Shown here: in pieces, positions 1-7,096 of the stretch
Layout: the number at the start of each line of letters is the position of its first letter
How positions within the stretch are numbered: position 1 is the stretch's first letter
Virus record (IMG/VR): IMGVR_UViG_3300049830_000097
Location: 1-37,158 of that record
Length of the DNA stretch: 37,158 nucleotides
DNA from: a virus
Reading direction: 5' to 3' (one strand)
Notes under the pieces: model-generated
Databases searched by the model: none
What the model saw: the letters and a program-made list of their open reading frames with translations, nothing else
Told to the model about the DNA's origin: nothing
Position numbers and translations under genes: made by a program

Positions 1-127
1 TCGACCGCGTCCTCGCGCGTGCGCGCGTTGCGGCCGCGGCATAACCACAAACCGAGAAGGGGATCACACATGGATTTTTCTGATGCACTGAAGGCGATCA
101 AAGCCGGCGCGCGTGTGCAGCGCTCGG
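1..127. repeat. Left copy of 127-bp terminal direct repeat
   Basis: Bases 1-127 are identical to 37032-37158. The repeat contains the last 44 bases of the replication gene that ends at 37075 (its TAA is at 42-44) and the first 58 bases of the Tad2-like gene starting at 70. Splitting genes this way is expected when a circular genome is reported with an overlap. The length of 127 matches a common assembly k-mer, so this is more likely an assembly overlap than a biological terminal repeat. Confidence 0.95.
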
Positions 128-333
128 GCTGGAACGGCAAGGGCATGTTCGTGTTCCTGGTGCCTGGCTCGACCTTCCAGGTCAACCCCCCGCTCCTGGG
201 CATCTACCCGGAAGGCACGACGATCAACTACCACGGGCACGTCGACATGCGGACGGCCGACGGCCAGATCGTGCCGTGGCTGTGTTCGCAGACCGACATG
301 CTCGCCAACGACTGGCAGGAGTTGCAGCCGTGA
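70..333 (+). CDS. tad2: Tad2-like (DUF2829) anti-Thoeris nucleotide sponge
   Basis: 87 residues. The N-terminal pattern FSDALKAIKAGARVQRSGWN with GKGMF after it (W21, N22, G23) and the C-terminal pattern PWLCSQTDMLANDW (W70, S73, D76, D81, W82) are the conserved ends of the DUF2829/Tad2 family. Known family members bind the TIR-made signal gcADPR and stop Thoeris defence; binding by this protein is inferred. The ATG at 70 was chosen over the upstream frame because the family begins at this methionine and GAAGGGGATC sits just before it. Its stop overlaps the GTG of the next gene. It lies between the P-like replication gene and rusA, so it should be expressed early. An intact family fold is likely; the ligand is untested. 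Confidence 0.82.
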   Translation: MDFSDALKAIKAGARVQRSGWNGKGMFVFLVPGSTFQVNPPLLGIYPEGTTINYHGHVDMRTADGQIVPWLCSQTDMLANDWQELQP

Positions 334-875
334 TCAGCATCACACCGCGCCCGTGCAAGATCGGCTCATCGATCAATACGCGAACCGAGAAGCACGGCGA
401 CGAAGACGTGCCCGCCTGCGACGTTCCGGTCGCTGGCATCACGCTCGACAAGGGCGAACTCAATGCGCTGCTCGGTGAGCAGTACGCGCACCAGCTGCTG
501 TTCAGCATCCGCGAAGGCCACACGTCGCCGGTGTTTGGCATGCTCGAACCGTTCCGGCTCAAGGGCAAGATCGAGGACGTGCAGGTGTCGATCAAGTTGG
601 GGCTCCTCGATGGCGCCGACGAGATCGAGCTGACCAGCGCGAAGCTCAAGGGCCTCACGTTGGAACCGCAGGCTGGTGGCCTCACGCTGCTGGGCTGCAA
701 GGTGCAGGTGAGCGGCGACCATGTCCCGTCGATCGCGGGCACGCTGCTCAACTTCCTGAACCGCGTGGTCACGATCGAGCTGCACGGCGGCGATGCGACG
801 ACGTCGAAGGCCGAGAAGCAGCAGGATCTTCCGATCAACACCTTCGGCGACGGCGAGCAGCAGGACGCTGCGTGA
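330..875 (+). CDS. Unknown conserved phage early protein
   Basis: 181 residues starting at a GTG that overlaps the stop of the Tad2-like gene by four bases (GTGA). I do not recognise a catalytic motif. The protein is acidic to neutral with alternating beta-like hydrophobic stretches (VQVSIKLGLL, GLTLLGCKVQVSG) and a polar C-terminal tail ending in EQQDAA. It has no signal peptide or membrane segment. It is translationally coupled at both ends, upstream to the Tad2-like gene and downstream to rusA, so it belongs to the early replication/recombination operon. A single-strand-binding or recombination accessory role would fit the place, but nothing in the sequence proves it. Confidence 0.75.
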   Translation: MISITPRPCKIGSSINTRTEKHGDEDVPACDVPVAGITLDKGELNALLGEQYAHQLLFSIREGHTSPVFGMLEPFRLKGKIEDVQVSIKLGLLDGADEIELTSAKLKGLTLEPQAGGLTLLGCKVQVSGDHVPSIAGTLLNFLNRVVTIELHGGDATTSKAEKQQDLPINTFGDGEQQDAA

Positions 876-1294
876 CCACGCGCGTCACGCTCAAGCTGCC
901 TTGGCCGCCGTCGGTCAACCGCATGTGGCGCACGATCTCGAAGGGGCGCCTCGCAGGTCGCACGCTGCTCTCGCAGCAGGGGCGCGACTACCGCAAGAGC
1001 GTGGCCGACAACGTGCTCACGCAGCATGTTCCCCGTGGAACATTGGGCGGGCGCCTGCAGGTGTGGATCTACTGCCGGCCGCCCGACGAGCGCGCGCGCG
1101 ACCTGGACAACCTGCCCAAGGGCATCCTCGACGGCCTCAAGCACGCGGGCGTGATCCACGACGACAAGTTCATCGACGAGCTGCACATCGTGCGCGAGCG
1201 TGTGCTGCGTCCCTGCGGCGAGGTCGAGGTGATGATTGCGGAGATCCGCGGCGGCGCGCTCGAACAAGTCGAACTGTTGGAGGCACGCGCATGA
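872..1294 (+). CDS. rusA: RusA-type Holliday junction resolvase
   Basis: 140 residues. The start GTG overlaps the previous stop (GTGA). The N-terminal pattern LPWPPSVNRMWR, the central RARDLDNLPKGILDGLKHAG and the following DDKFIDELHI are the signature of RusA endonucleases. The aspartates of the DLDN and DDKF segments are the metal-binding catalytic residues of the family. It cleaves four-way junctions made during phage recombination and replication, clearing concatemers before packaging. Length is normal for RusA (about 120-140). Inside it, at 1027-1042, is a near-match to a parS site, described separately. It pairs functionally with bet and ninB encoded on the other strand. Confidence 0.93.
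   Translation: MTTRVTLKLPWPPSVNRMWRTISKGRLAGRTLLSQQGRDYRKSVADNVLTQHVPRGTLGGRLQVWIYCRPPDERARDLDNLPKGILDGLKHAGVIHDDKFIDELHIVRERVLRPCGEVEVMIAEIRGGALEQVELLEARA
1027..1042. other. Near-match to parS inside rusA
   Basis: TGTTCCCCGTGGAACA differs at one base from TGTTCCACGTGGAACA, a parS variant of the chromosomal ParB family. The outer six-base arms are perfectly inverted, but the CACGTG centre is broken on one side. It is also coding sequence (H-V-P-R-G-T), so chance or codon constraint is possible. A perfect parS elsewhere in this small genome (27167) makes it worth recording. Confidence 0.35.
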
Positions 1295-1485
1295 GCCGCG
1301 CGCCATCACTGACCGACGACGAGGTGCGCGAGCTGCTGCAGGATATCCGTCTGTACGGCCGGCGCTACGGTTTCAACGCCTGGGCAGCGGAGAAGTACGG
1401 CTGCAACCAGCAGGTGATCGCACGGTACAAGGCGCGCAACTTCCCGAAGACTCAGCTGCACCTCGAGGCGCTGGCCGAGTCGTGA
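1291..1485 (+). CDS. Small HTH-like early protein
   Basis: 64 residues beginning with an ATG that overlaps the rusA stop (ATGA). The stretch RRYGFNAWAAEKYGCNQQ followed by VIARYKARNFPKTQL reads like a helix-turn-helix in which the chain recognises a repeating alpha pattern, as in small phage regulators. It is basic and cytoplasmic. The neighbouring gene 1482-1751 also carries an HTH-like segment, so the two may form a small regulatory pair at the end of the early rightward operon, a place where lambdoid phages put late regulators. Function is not established. Confidence 0.7.
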   Translation: MSRAPSLTDDEVRELLQDIRLYGRRYGFNAWAAEKYGCNQQVIARYKARNFPKTQLHLEALAES

Positions 1486-1751
1486 CGTTGGCGCCGACGC
1501 AAAAGCAGGTGGTCGACTGGCAGGCGCTGATCGTCGAGCTGCGCGGCTCGTATCGCATGACTTGGCGCGACATCGGCGAGGCGGTGGACGTCAACCAGCA
1601 CACGGTGCGCTCGTACTCGATGAAGCTCACGACCCCGAAACACCGCGACGGGGAGGCGATCATCCTGCTGTGGATGCGCATCACGGGCAAAAGCCGTGAC
1701 GTGCTTCCGCTGGAAGTTTGCGCCGTGTCGTATCGGCGGCGCCGATTGTGA
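1482..1751 (+). CDS. Small HTH-like protein at end of early operon
   Basis: 89 residues. The GTG start overlaps the preceding stop (GTGA). The segment SYRMTWRDIGEAVDVNQHTV followed by RSYSMKL is a good helix-turn-helix pattern of the Cro/sigma-like type: a first helix around WRDIGEAV, a turn, then a recognition helix NQHTVRSYS. It is the last early gene before the structural block. Its stop codon (1749-1751) lies within the first copy of the 17-bp late element. By position it could act as a late-gene activator, as Q or small activators do in other temperate phages. That role is inference; only the HTH is visible. Confidence 0.7.
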   Translation: MTLAPTQKQVVDWQALIVELRGSYRMTWRDIGEAVDVNQHTVRSYSMKLTTPKHRDGEAIILLWMRITGKSRDVLPLEVCAVSYRRRRL

Positions 1752-1763
1752 GGAACTTGGACA
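1747..1763 (+). promoter_or_regulatory. 17-bp late element, copy 1
   Basis: TGTGAGGAACTTGGACA, identical to copies at 6895 and 23003. It overlaps the stop of the last early gene and lies 57 bases before the first structural gene (1821). The GGAACTT part looks like an ECF-type -35 and TTGGACA resembles a sigma-70 -35, but no common -10 follows in the three copies. It may therefore be an activator site. Confidence 0.6.
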
Positions 1764-1820
1764 CATTCCCGGCGGAACCTACGCGCGCAATTCCACGTAT
1801 GCCACCGCGCGAGGCCTGCC

Positions 1821-2099
1821 ATGGCGAAGACCCTCAACGTCGAAGAGCCGGGCGCTGCGCCGGCTGCCACCGAATCACAGGCTGAGCCGGGCGCTGCGCA
1901 GGTCGATACCGGCCTTGATCCCACACAGGCCCCTGAGCCGCCCCCGGTGGTGCAGGAAGTCCAGCCGCAGATCATCGACAACACCCCGCCGGGCCTGCCG
2001 CATGCGTCGGAGATCGACGCCACGAAGATCCGCGGGAACGTCCTCACGCAGCAGGGCTGGGTGCTTCCCGAGGCCGCGCAGACTCACGCCGCAGGCTGA
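1821..2099 (+). CDS. Pro/Ala-rich small structural-block protein
   Basis: 92 residues. The first two thirds are low-complexity Ala/Glu/Pro/Gln sequence (for example PEPPPVVQEVQPQ) and the end has a more regular part, ATKIRGNVLTQQGWVLPE. I do not recognise the family. It opens the structural block just downstream of late element copy 1, with the ATG preceded by GCGCGAGG. The same eight bases lie before the tailspike ATG and may serve as its Shine-Dalgarno context. A role as a minor virion or head-assembly protein is suggested only by position, next to the portal. Confidence 0.6.
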   Translation: MAKTLNVEEPGAAPAATESQAEPGAAQVDTGLDPTQAPEPPPVVQEVQPQIIDNTPPGLPHASEIDATKIRGNVLTQQGWVLPEAAQTHAAG

Positions 2100-2102
2100 G
2101 TC

Positions 2103-2489
2103 GTGGGGAATCTCATCAAGCAGGCCGCTGCCCACCTGAACCCGCTCAACGCGGCCTTGCAGCGCTCGGCCGGCAGCAACTTCCTGGTCAAGACGTTCGA
2201 CCCTGTCGGCAGCGCCAGTTACCAGGTAGGGCAGGGCGAGGCGCCGCTCCGCTCGGCAGGCGATCCGGTCAACCTGCTGCACCCGACCATCGCGCAGAAG
2301 CAGGCCGCTGCCTTCGCTGCTGCTACGCCTCAGCGCGCCGCTGCTGCTGCCCTCGATGCCTCCAACCAGTCGATCGCTGCCCTGCGTGCTCGTCGCCGTG
2401 CCGGTAGGGCACTGACCGCTGGCGCTCCGACTGGCACGGCGCCGCTCAGCTCGACGCAGGCCTACGGCATCACGACCTTGGGAGGCTGA
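2103..2489 (+). CDS. Unknown protein upstream of portal
   Basis: 128 residues from a GTG three bases after the previous stop. The chain begins GNLIKQAAAHLNPLNAALQ and has a long Ala-rich, Gln/Arg-containing middle (QKQAAAFAAATPQRAAAAAL), then a Gly/Thr-rich tail (TLGG). It looks mostly helical and partly disordered. No catalytic or membrane features are visible. A small protein of this style often precedes the portal in BPP-1-like and T7-like temperate podoviruses. The next gene, the portal, begins two bases after its stop with a GTG served by GGGAGG at its own 3' end. Confidence 0.65.
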   Translation: MGNLIKQAAAHLNPLNAALQRSAGSNFLVKTFDPVGSASYQVGQGEAPLRSAGDPVNLLHPTIAQKQAAAFAAATPQRAAAAALDASNQSIAALRARRRAGRALTAGAPTGTAPLSSTQAYGITTLGG

Positions 2490-2490
2490 G

Positions 2491-4128
2491 GTGGCCGACA
2501 CCGACGGCGCCGCTGAGATTCGCAGGCTCGAGGCGCGCAAGTCGCTCCGGGGCGTGCACGAGCGGGTCTGGCGCGACTGCTTCGACTTCACCTATCCGCT
2601 GCGTGGCTCGGGCTTCAACGGCCAGATCATGTCGGCGCAGGAAGGCCAGAACCGCCAGGCGCAGAACATCGTCGACGTGACCGCGGTCGACTCGGTGCGC
2701 ATCCTGGTCTCGGCCATCATGGGCGGCATGACGCCGGCCAACTCGCTGTGGTTCGGCATGCATGTGCCGGGTGCCGATGACGATGGCGAGGCCTGGCTGA
2801 GCGAGTCGAGTCAAGGCCTGTTCGACAACATCCACGGCAGCAACTTCGACGCCGCGGCCTTCGAGTCGAACCTCGATGGGGTGATCGCTGGCTGGTTCGT
2901 GCTGTACATCGACGAGGACGTGAAGCAGGGCGGCTTCGTGTTCGAGCAGTGGTCGCTCGCCAGCTGCTACGTCACGAGCTCCACGCCGGGCGGGCGCATC
3001 GACACGATCTATCGCGAATACCGCTACACGACCGAGCAGGCCGTGAAGGCCTTCGGCATCGACCAGGTCTCCGAGTCGATCCGCAAGGCCAACGAGGACA
3101 AGCGCTTTGACGATCGCTTCGACTTCGTGCAGGCGATCTATCCGCGCAAGGATGCCAAGGAAGGCTCGACCAAGTCGCGCGAGCTGCCCTTTGCCTCGTG
3201 CCACATCGAGGTGGCCAGCTCGAAAGTGGTGCGCGAATCGGGCTATAACGAGTTCCCCTGCGTCGTGCCGCGCTGGCTGATGATCCCCGACTCGGTGTAC
3301 GCGGTGGGCCCCGTCAACGACGCGCTGCCCGCCATCAAGCGCCTCAACGACCTGGCGCGCATGGAACTGGCCGCTGCCGACCTGTCGATCGCCGGCATGT
3401 GGATCGCCGTCGATGACGGCGTGCTGACTCCCTCGGCCGTGAAGGTTGGCCCGCGCAAGATCATCTCTGCCAACGACGTCGACTCGATGAAGGAACTCAA
3501 GAGCGGCGCCGACTTCAACGTCGCATGGACGATGCAGGAGAAGCTGCAGCAGCAGATCCGCAAGATCCTCATGGCCGACCAGCTGCAGCCGCAGGATGGC
3601 CCGGCGATGACGGCCACCGAGGTGCACGTTCGCGTGAACCTGATCCGCCAGCTTCTGGGCCCGATCTACGCACGCTTGCAGGCCGAGTACCTCGAGCCGC
3701 TGATCGAGCGCACGTTCGGGATTGCCTACCGAGCTTCGCAGCGCATGTGGGCCGCTGGCATTCAGGGCGTGTTCAACCCGCCGCCCGAGTCAGTGGCTGG
3801 CCGCAACTTCACGATCCGCTACGTATCCCCGCTCGCGCGCTCGCAGAAGCTCGAGGAAGTGTCCGCCATGGATCAGCTCGAGGATCGCCTGCTGGCGCGC
3901 GCGGAGATCCAGCCGCAGGAAATGGACGTCTACGACTGGGAACAGGCCGACCGCGAGCGCGGCAAGATGCTCGGCGTCCCTGGCAAGCTGATGCGCAAGC
4001 CTGCCGACATCGATGCCCTGCGTCAGGCGCGCGCCGAGCAGCAGCAACAGCAACAGCAGGCCGCAGCCATGCAGCCCGTCGTCGACGGGGCAGGCAAAGC
4101 CGTCGGCCAACGTCTCGTCAACGCATGA
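2491..4128 (+). CDS. T7-type head-tail connector (portal) protein
   Basis: 545 residues. The N-terminal region (RRLEARKSLRGVHERVWRDC, then DFTYPLRGSGFNG), the QNRQAQNIVDVTAVDSVRIL segment, the SGADFNV-MQEKLQQQIRKIL region and a Gln-rich C-terminus match the bacteriophage head-to-tail connecting protein family of podoviruses (T7 gp8 and relatives). It forms the dodecameric ring at one head vertex through which DNA enters and leaves. Length agrees with the family (about 500-560). The GTG start is preceded by GGGAGG. A CAG run near residues 515-525 encodes seven glutamines in a flexible tail. It sits ahead of scaffold and capsid genes, as expected. Confidence 0.9.
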   Translation: MADTDGAAEIRRLEARKSLRGVHERVWRDCFDFTYPLRGSGFNGQIMSAQEGQNRQAQNIVDVTAVDSVRILVSAIMGGMTPANSLWFGMHVPGADDDGEAWLSESSQGLFDNIHGSNFDAAAFESNLDGVIAGWFVLYIDEDVKQGGFVFEQWSLASCYVTSSTPGGRIDTIYREYRYTTEQAVKAFGIDQVSESIRKANEDKRFDDRFDFVQAIYPRKDAKEGSTKSRELPFASCHIEVASSKVVRESGYNEFPCVVPRWLMIPDSVYAVGPVNDALPAIKRLNDLARMELAAADLSIAGMWIAVDDGVLTPSAVKVGPRKIISANDVDSMKELKSGADFNVAWTMQEKLQQQIRKILMADQLQPQDGPAMTATEVHVRVNLIRQLLGPIYARLQAEYLEPLIERTFGIAYRASQRMWAAGIQGVFNPPPESVAGRNFTIRYVSPLARSQKLEEVSAMDQLEDRLLARAEIQPQEMDVYDWEQADRERGKMLGVPGKLMRKPADIDALRQARAEQQQQQQQAAAMQPVVDGAGKAVGQRLVNA

Positions 4129-4138
4129 GGATTCGACC

Positions 4139-4447
4139 ATGAGCCAGAAAATTGCAGGCACATTCGCCAGCGCCACGGGCGTACTGCTCGGCCTCACCTC
4201 CGCGCAGCTCGTCATCCCGAGCACGCCACCGCAGGCCAAGCTCAACACCACCGGCCTCGATGCGTCGAACACGATCAAGACGCAGAAGAGCACCGACAAC
4301 GGCGCGAGCTGGGTGGATCAGGTCACGTACAACAGTGACCAGGTCAATACGCTGATCACTGTCGCGCACGGCGAGCAGTGGCGCGTGTTCCTGCTCGCGC
4401 AGCAGGCCGGCAAGCAGATCCAGTATTCGCTGGGCGTGGAGAGCTGA
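4139..4447 (+). CDS. Small beta-rich structural-block protein
   Basis: 102 residues. The ATG was chosen because it follows TGAGG eight bases earlier and begins MSQKIAGTFASATGVLLGL. The chain has Thr/Ser/Gln-rich beta-like strands (QLVIPSTPPQAKLNTTGLD, QWRVFLLAQQAGKQIQYSLG) and resembles small phage capsid-decoration or fibre-associated domains in composition. I cannot name the family. It lies between the portal and the SGNH hydrolase-like gene, whose GTG begins one base after its stop, so the two proteins may work as a pair on the virion surface. Confidence 0.65.
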   Translation: MSQKIAGTFASATGVLLGLTSAQLVIPSTPPQAKLNTTGLDASNTIKTQKSTDNGASWVDQVTYNSDQVNTLITVAHGEQWRVFLLAQQAGKQIQYSLGVES

Positions 4448-4448
4448 G

Positions 4449-5690
4449 GTGACTGACGCCAACTCGGTCTCGCCGTCACTCGCCACCTTGGGCACAAGCG
4501 GCTGGCAAATGGCCTCATCCGCCAGCGCGCAGGCGCAGCAGCTGCTCAACACACGCGCCGGCATCGCCAAGGTGCTCAACAACCAGACCGGTGCGGCGTC
4601 GAACACCAACGGCGTGAACAACTTCAAGGTGGCATGGATCGGCAACTCGATTGCGCTCGGCGGTCTCGCCGCTCCTGGCCCCACGACCAACGGCGCGAAG
4701 GTGCTCGCGCCTGCGTTCCGCATGGCGCAGATGCTCAGCTCCGTGGGCATCCCTGCGAATGCCGAGAACTTCACGGGCAGCCAGTTCACCGAGCCGCTCG
4801 CGACCTACACGCTCTACGACCCGAAACTGGTCTCGAGCGCCAACTGGGCCGTGTCGACGACCGTCATGGGGTTCGGCGACAACAACCATTCGCTCAACAA
4901 CTCATCGACCACGGGCACGCTGACGTTCACGCCGGGCAAGTCCTGCGACACCTACGACGTCTATTTCTTCAACTCAGGCAACGCCAATGCAACGGCGCAG
5001 GTGGCAGGTGGCTCAGCCGTCAACATGACGGTCGGCAACTTCTCAAAGATCACTGCCACCGGCACGCTGGGCCAACCGCTGGTGATCACGCCGCAGGGCA
5101 CCGCTGGCGGCAACCTGTTCGTGTGCGGAATCGTTGGCTACCGTTCCGACATTCCCGAGGTGTCAGTCTATAACCTGGGGATCAGCGGCGCGGTCGCGAG
5201 CGGGTTCAACTCGATCCTTACACTCGGCTACTCGGCCGCGATGAACATCTGGGGTGTGGCGGGCACGTTTGCTGCTTCGCTGCAGCCGAAGCTTACGATC
5301 ATCGAATTTGGAATGAACGACTGGCTTACGGCCGTCACGCCCGCTGCATTCTCCACGGCGCTGCAGAACATCATCAACTTTTGCCGCGACACGACGACAG
5401 TGCCTAACGGCAGCGACATCATCCTCGTGTCCGATCCGCCAGCCGCGTACTCGGGTGGCCCGGCCATTCCGCTCGGCACGCAGCAGGCTTACGTTGCGAC
5501 GATGCAGAACCTTGCCTTGCGGAACAACATCCCATTCGTGGACGTCTGGACGCGCTGGCAGAGTTGGGAGAACGCCAACCTCGTCGGCTTCGAGAACTCG
5601 CTGGCCGATGGCAAACATCCGACAGCGCTCGGCTATCGGGACATCGCAACCGCAGTCACGCAGATCCTCGTCAACAACGCCGGGCCGTGA
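4449..5690 (+). CDS. SGNH/GDSL-type hydrolase, candidate virion esterase
   Basis: 413 residues from a GTG. Three SGNH blocks are visible. Block I is WIGNS with the nucleophile Ser67, GNS replacing GDS. Block III is EFGMND with Gly288, Asn290 and Asp291. Block V is DGKHP with Asp387 and His390. Ser67, Asp387 and His390 would form the catalytic triad. Between blocks I and III lies an inserted Thr/Gly/Asn-rich beta-domain (about 130-245), possibly carbohydrate-binding. SGNH enzymes deacylate sugars and lipids. In a phage this would most likely be O-deacetylation of capsule or LPS at the host surface. There is no signal peptide. Its place between the portal and head genes suggests a virion component. 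Substrate unknown. Confidence 0.82.
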   Translation: MTDANSVSPSLATLGTSGWQMASSASAQAQQLLNTRAGIAKVLNNQTGAASNTNGVNNFKVAWIGNSIALGGLAAPGPTTNGAKVLAPAFRMAQMLSSVGIPANAENFTGSQFTEPLATYTLYDPKLVSSANWAVSTTVMGFGDNNHSLNNSSTTGTLTFTPGKSCDTYDVYFFNSGNANATAQVAGGSAVNMTVGNFSKITATGTLGQPLVITPQGTAGGNLFVCGIVGYRSDIPEVSVYNLGISGAVASGFNSILTLGYSAAMNIWGVAGTFAASLQPKLTIIEFGMNDWLTAVTPAAFSTALQNIINFCRDTTTVPNGSDIILVSDPPAAYSGGPAIPLGTQQAYVATMQNLALRNNIPFVDVWTRWQSWENANLVGFENSLADGKHPTALGYRDIATAVTQILVNNAGP

Positions 5691-5932
5691 CGAATCAAGG
5701 CAAGGTCGACCCCGGGATGTATGCCCGCGTGTTCGAGGATCATCACGAGGGCCGCGTGATCTTCGAGGACTTGGTGAGGCGCTACGCGGGCGCCCTGTAC
5801 GTGAAGGGCGGCAGGGCAGGCGAGCGGCAGACGCTGGTCAACCTGGGCGCGCGCCGCGTGATCGATCACATCGTGGCTCAAATCAACAGAAGCAAAGGAG
5901 TACCCGACAATGTGGAAGATGATCAGTCGTAG
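5687..5932 (+). CDS. Bbp19-like phage protein
   Basis: 81 residues. The GTG overlaps the stop of the SGNH gene (GTGA). The core GRVIFEDLVRRYAGALYV followed by a GARRVIDHIVAQI helix resembles the small Bbp19 family first named in Bordetella phage BPP-1, which lies near head-assembly genes. The exact role of that family is not well defined; a head-completion or assembly-chaperone role is possible. Its last 23 bases overlap the start of the scaffold-like gene, whose Shine-Dalgarno lies inside this gene, so expression of the two is linked. Confidence 0.72.
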   Translation: MTNQGKVDPGMYARVFEDHHEGRVIFEDLVRRYAGALYVKGGRAGERQTLVNLGARRVIDHIVAQINRSKGVPDNVEDDQS

Positions 5933-6839
5933 ACTCATGGAGGCCGCGCTCGCCGACGGTGCTGCCGGTGGTGGCGCTGCCGCTCCTGCCGCGCCTGCAA
6001 CGCCTGCCGCCGCTGCGCCGGCCGCACCCGCATCGCCCGTCGCGGTGCCGGGTGTCGGTGCAGATCCGGGCTCTGCCCTTGGCGCGATCCCTGCCGCTGG
6101 TGCACCTGCCGCTCCTGGCCCGCTGGACTTCCTACAGGAGAAGTTCCACGTCAAGACGGCCGACGGCAAGCTCGACGAGGCAGCCAGCTTCCGCAAGCAG
6201 GCCGAGGCCTATGCGCCGCTGGTCAAGCGCTTGGGCACCGACGAACTGCCGCCTGCGCTCCCCACCGAGTACAAGATCACGCCGCCCGAAGGCACGCCGG
6301 CCGAGGCCTTCAACGAATGGCTGGCCGATCCCGAGACGGTCAAGGACATCGGCGAGATCCACAAGCTGGGCCTCACCAACAGCCAGACGCAGGGCGTCAT
6401 CGCCATGCACATCCGCGCCATGCAGCAGGTGGGAATTGGCGCAAAGGCGCTGACGGTGCAGGAAGTCGACGCGCAGCTCGGCAAGGTGTGGACGACACCG
6501 GCGGAACTGGCAGCGAACAAGACGGCAGCCATGCGCGGCGTCACCGACATGGCCGTGCGCCTGGGCGTGCCGGTGGCTGAGCTGCAGGCATCTGGCCTGC
6601 TGGTGAATCCGTACTTCATCCGCGAGATGGCCAAGCGCGCAAGTGAACTCGGCGAGGATCAGTCGCCAGCAGGCGCAGGATTGCCGACTGCCGACCTTGA
6701 CTCGCTGTTGAAGTCCGAGGCCTACATGAATCCGAACCATCCGCAGCACCTGGCCACGAAGCAGAAGGTGCAAGAGCACTACAACGCGCAGCCAGGTGCT
6801 ACCGGCAAGGCGCGCGGCCCGGTGCGCATCAGCCTCTAG
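5910..6839 (+). CDS. Scaffolding-like head assembly protein
   Basis: 309 residues with a strong AAAGGAG ribosome site nine bases before the ATG. Residues about 12-70 are an Ala/Pro/Gly-rich disordered arm. The rest is charged and helical (LDFLQEKFHVKTADGKLDEA; LGKVWTTPAELAANKTAAM), the usual make-up of podovirus scaffolds and capsid-assembly proteins. It sits directly before the major capsid gene, the expected place. Scaffold guides capsid protein to form the procapsid and then leaves. A transcription terminator follows its stop, so capsid expression is separated and restarted from late element copy 2. Confidence 0.75.
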   Translation: MWKMISRRLMEAALADGAAGGGAAAPAAPATPAAAAPAAPASPVAVPGVGADPGSALGAIPAAGAPAAPGPLDFLQEKFHVKTADGKLDEAASFRKQAEAYAPLVKRLGTDELPPALPTEYKITPPEGTPAEAFNEWLADPETVKDIGEIHKLGLTNSQTQGVIAMHIRAMQQVGIGAKALTVQEVDAQLGKVWTTPAELAANKTAAMRGVTDMAVRLGVPVAELQASGLLVNPYFIREMAKRASELGEDQSPAGAGLPTADLDSLLKSEAYMNPNHPQHLATKQKVQEHYNAQPGATGKARGPVRISL

Positions 6840-6865
6840 ACCTACGTCACAAGTCAGTCCACGAA

Positions 6866-6891
6866 AAGCCCGGCCCTCGCCGGGCTTCTTC
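6866..6891 (+). terminator. Rho-independent-like terminator after scaffold gene
   Basis: A nine-base-pair stem, AAGCCCGGC / GCCGGGCTT, with the four-base loop CCTC, followed by a short CTTCTTCGT tract. The U-tract is weak, so termination may be partial. It ends only four bases before late element copy 2, the arrangement expected when one transcription unit ends and another begins. Confidence 0.75.
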
Positions 6892-6894
6892 GTC

Positions 6895-6911
6895 TGTGAG
6901 GAACTTGGACA
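6895..6911 (+). promoter_or_regulatory. 17-bp late element, copy 2
   Basis: TGTGAGGAACTTGGACA, identical to copies 1 and 3; TC before it is also shared with copy 3. It lies in non-coding DNA between the scaffold terminator and the major capsid gene. About 185 bases of untranslated leader separate it from the capsid ATG. No coding gene is seen in this leader. Confidence 0.65.
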
Positions 6912-7096
6912 TTCCACTGCGCAAACATCGCTGCCCATCGGTTTCACCGATTCGGCCCGCAGCGGCGTGCGGATACCCGATGAGCCCGCCGAGTGCTCAG
7001 CGCCTTAGCCAGCGTTGAGCGGGCGACAACCAGGCCCAGCGACGCGCTGGACACCCTGAAAGGCGACCGACCACAACCTTTCAGGAGATCCTCACA

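Noticed and set aside
1747-1775. RpoE/ECF or sigma-70 promoter assignment for the 17-bp element
   Set aside because: GGAACTT and TTGGACA look like -35 boxes, but no shared -10 is found at proper spacing in the three copies. I keep it as a general regulatory element.
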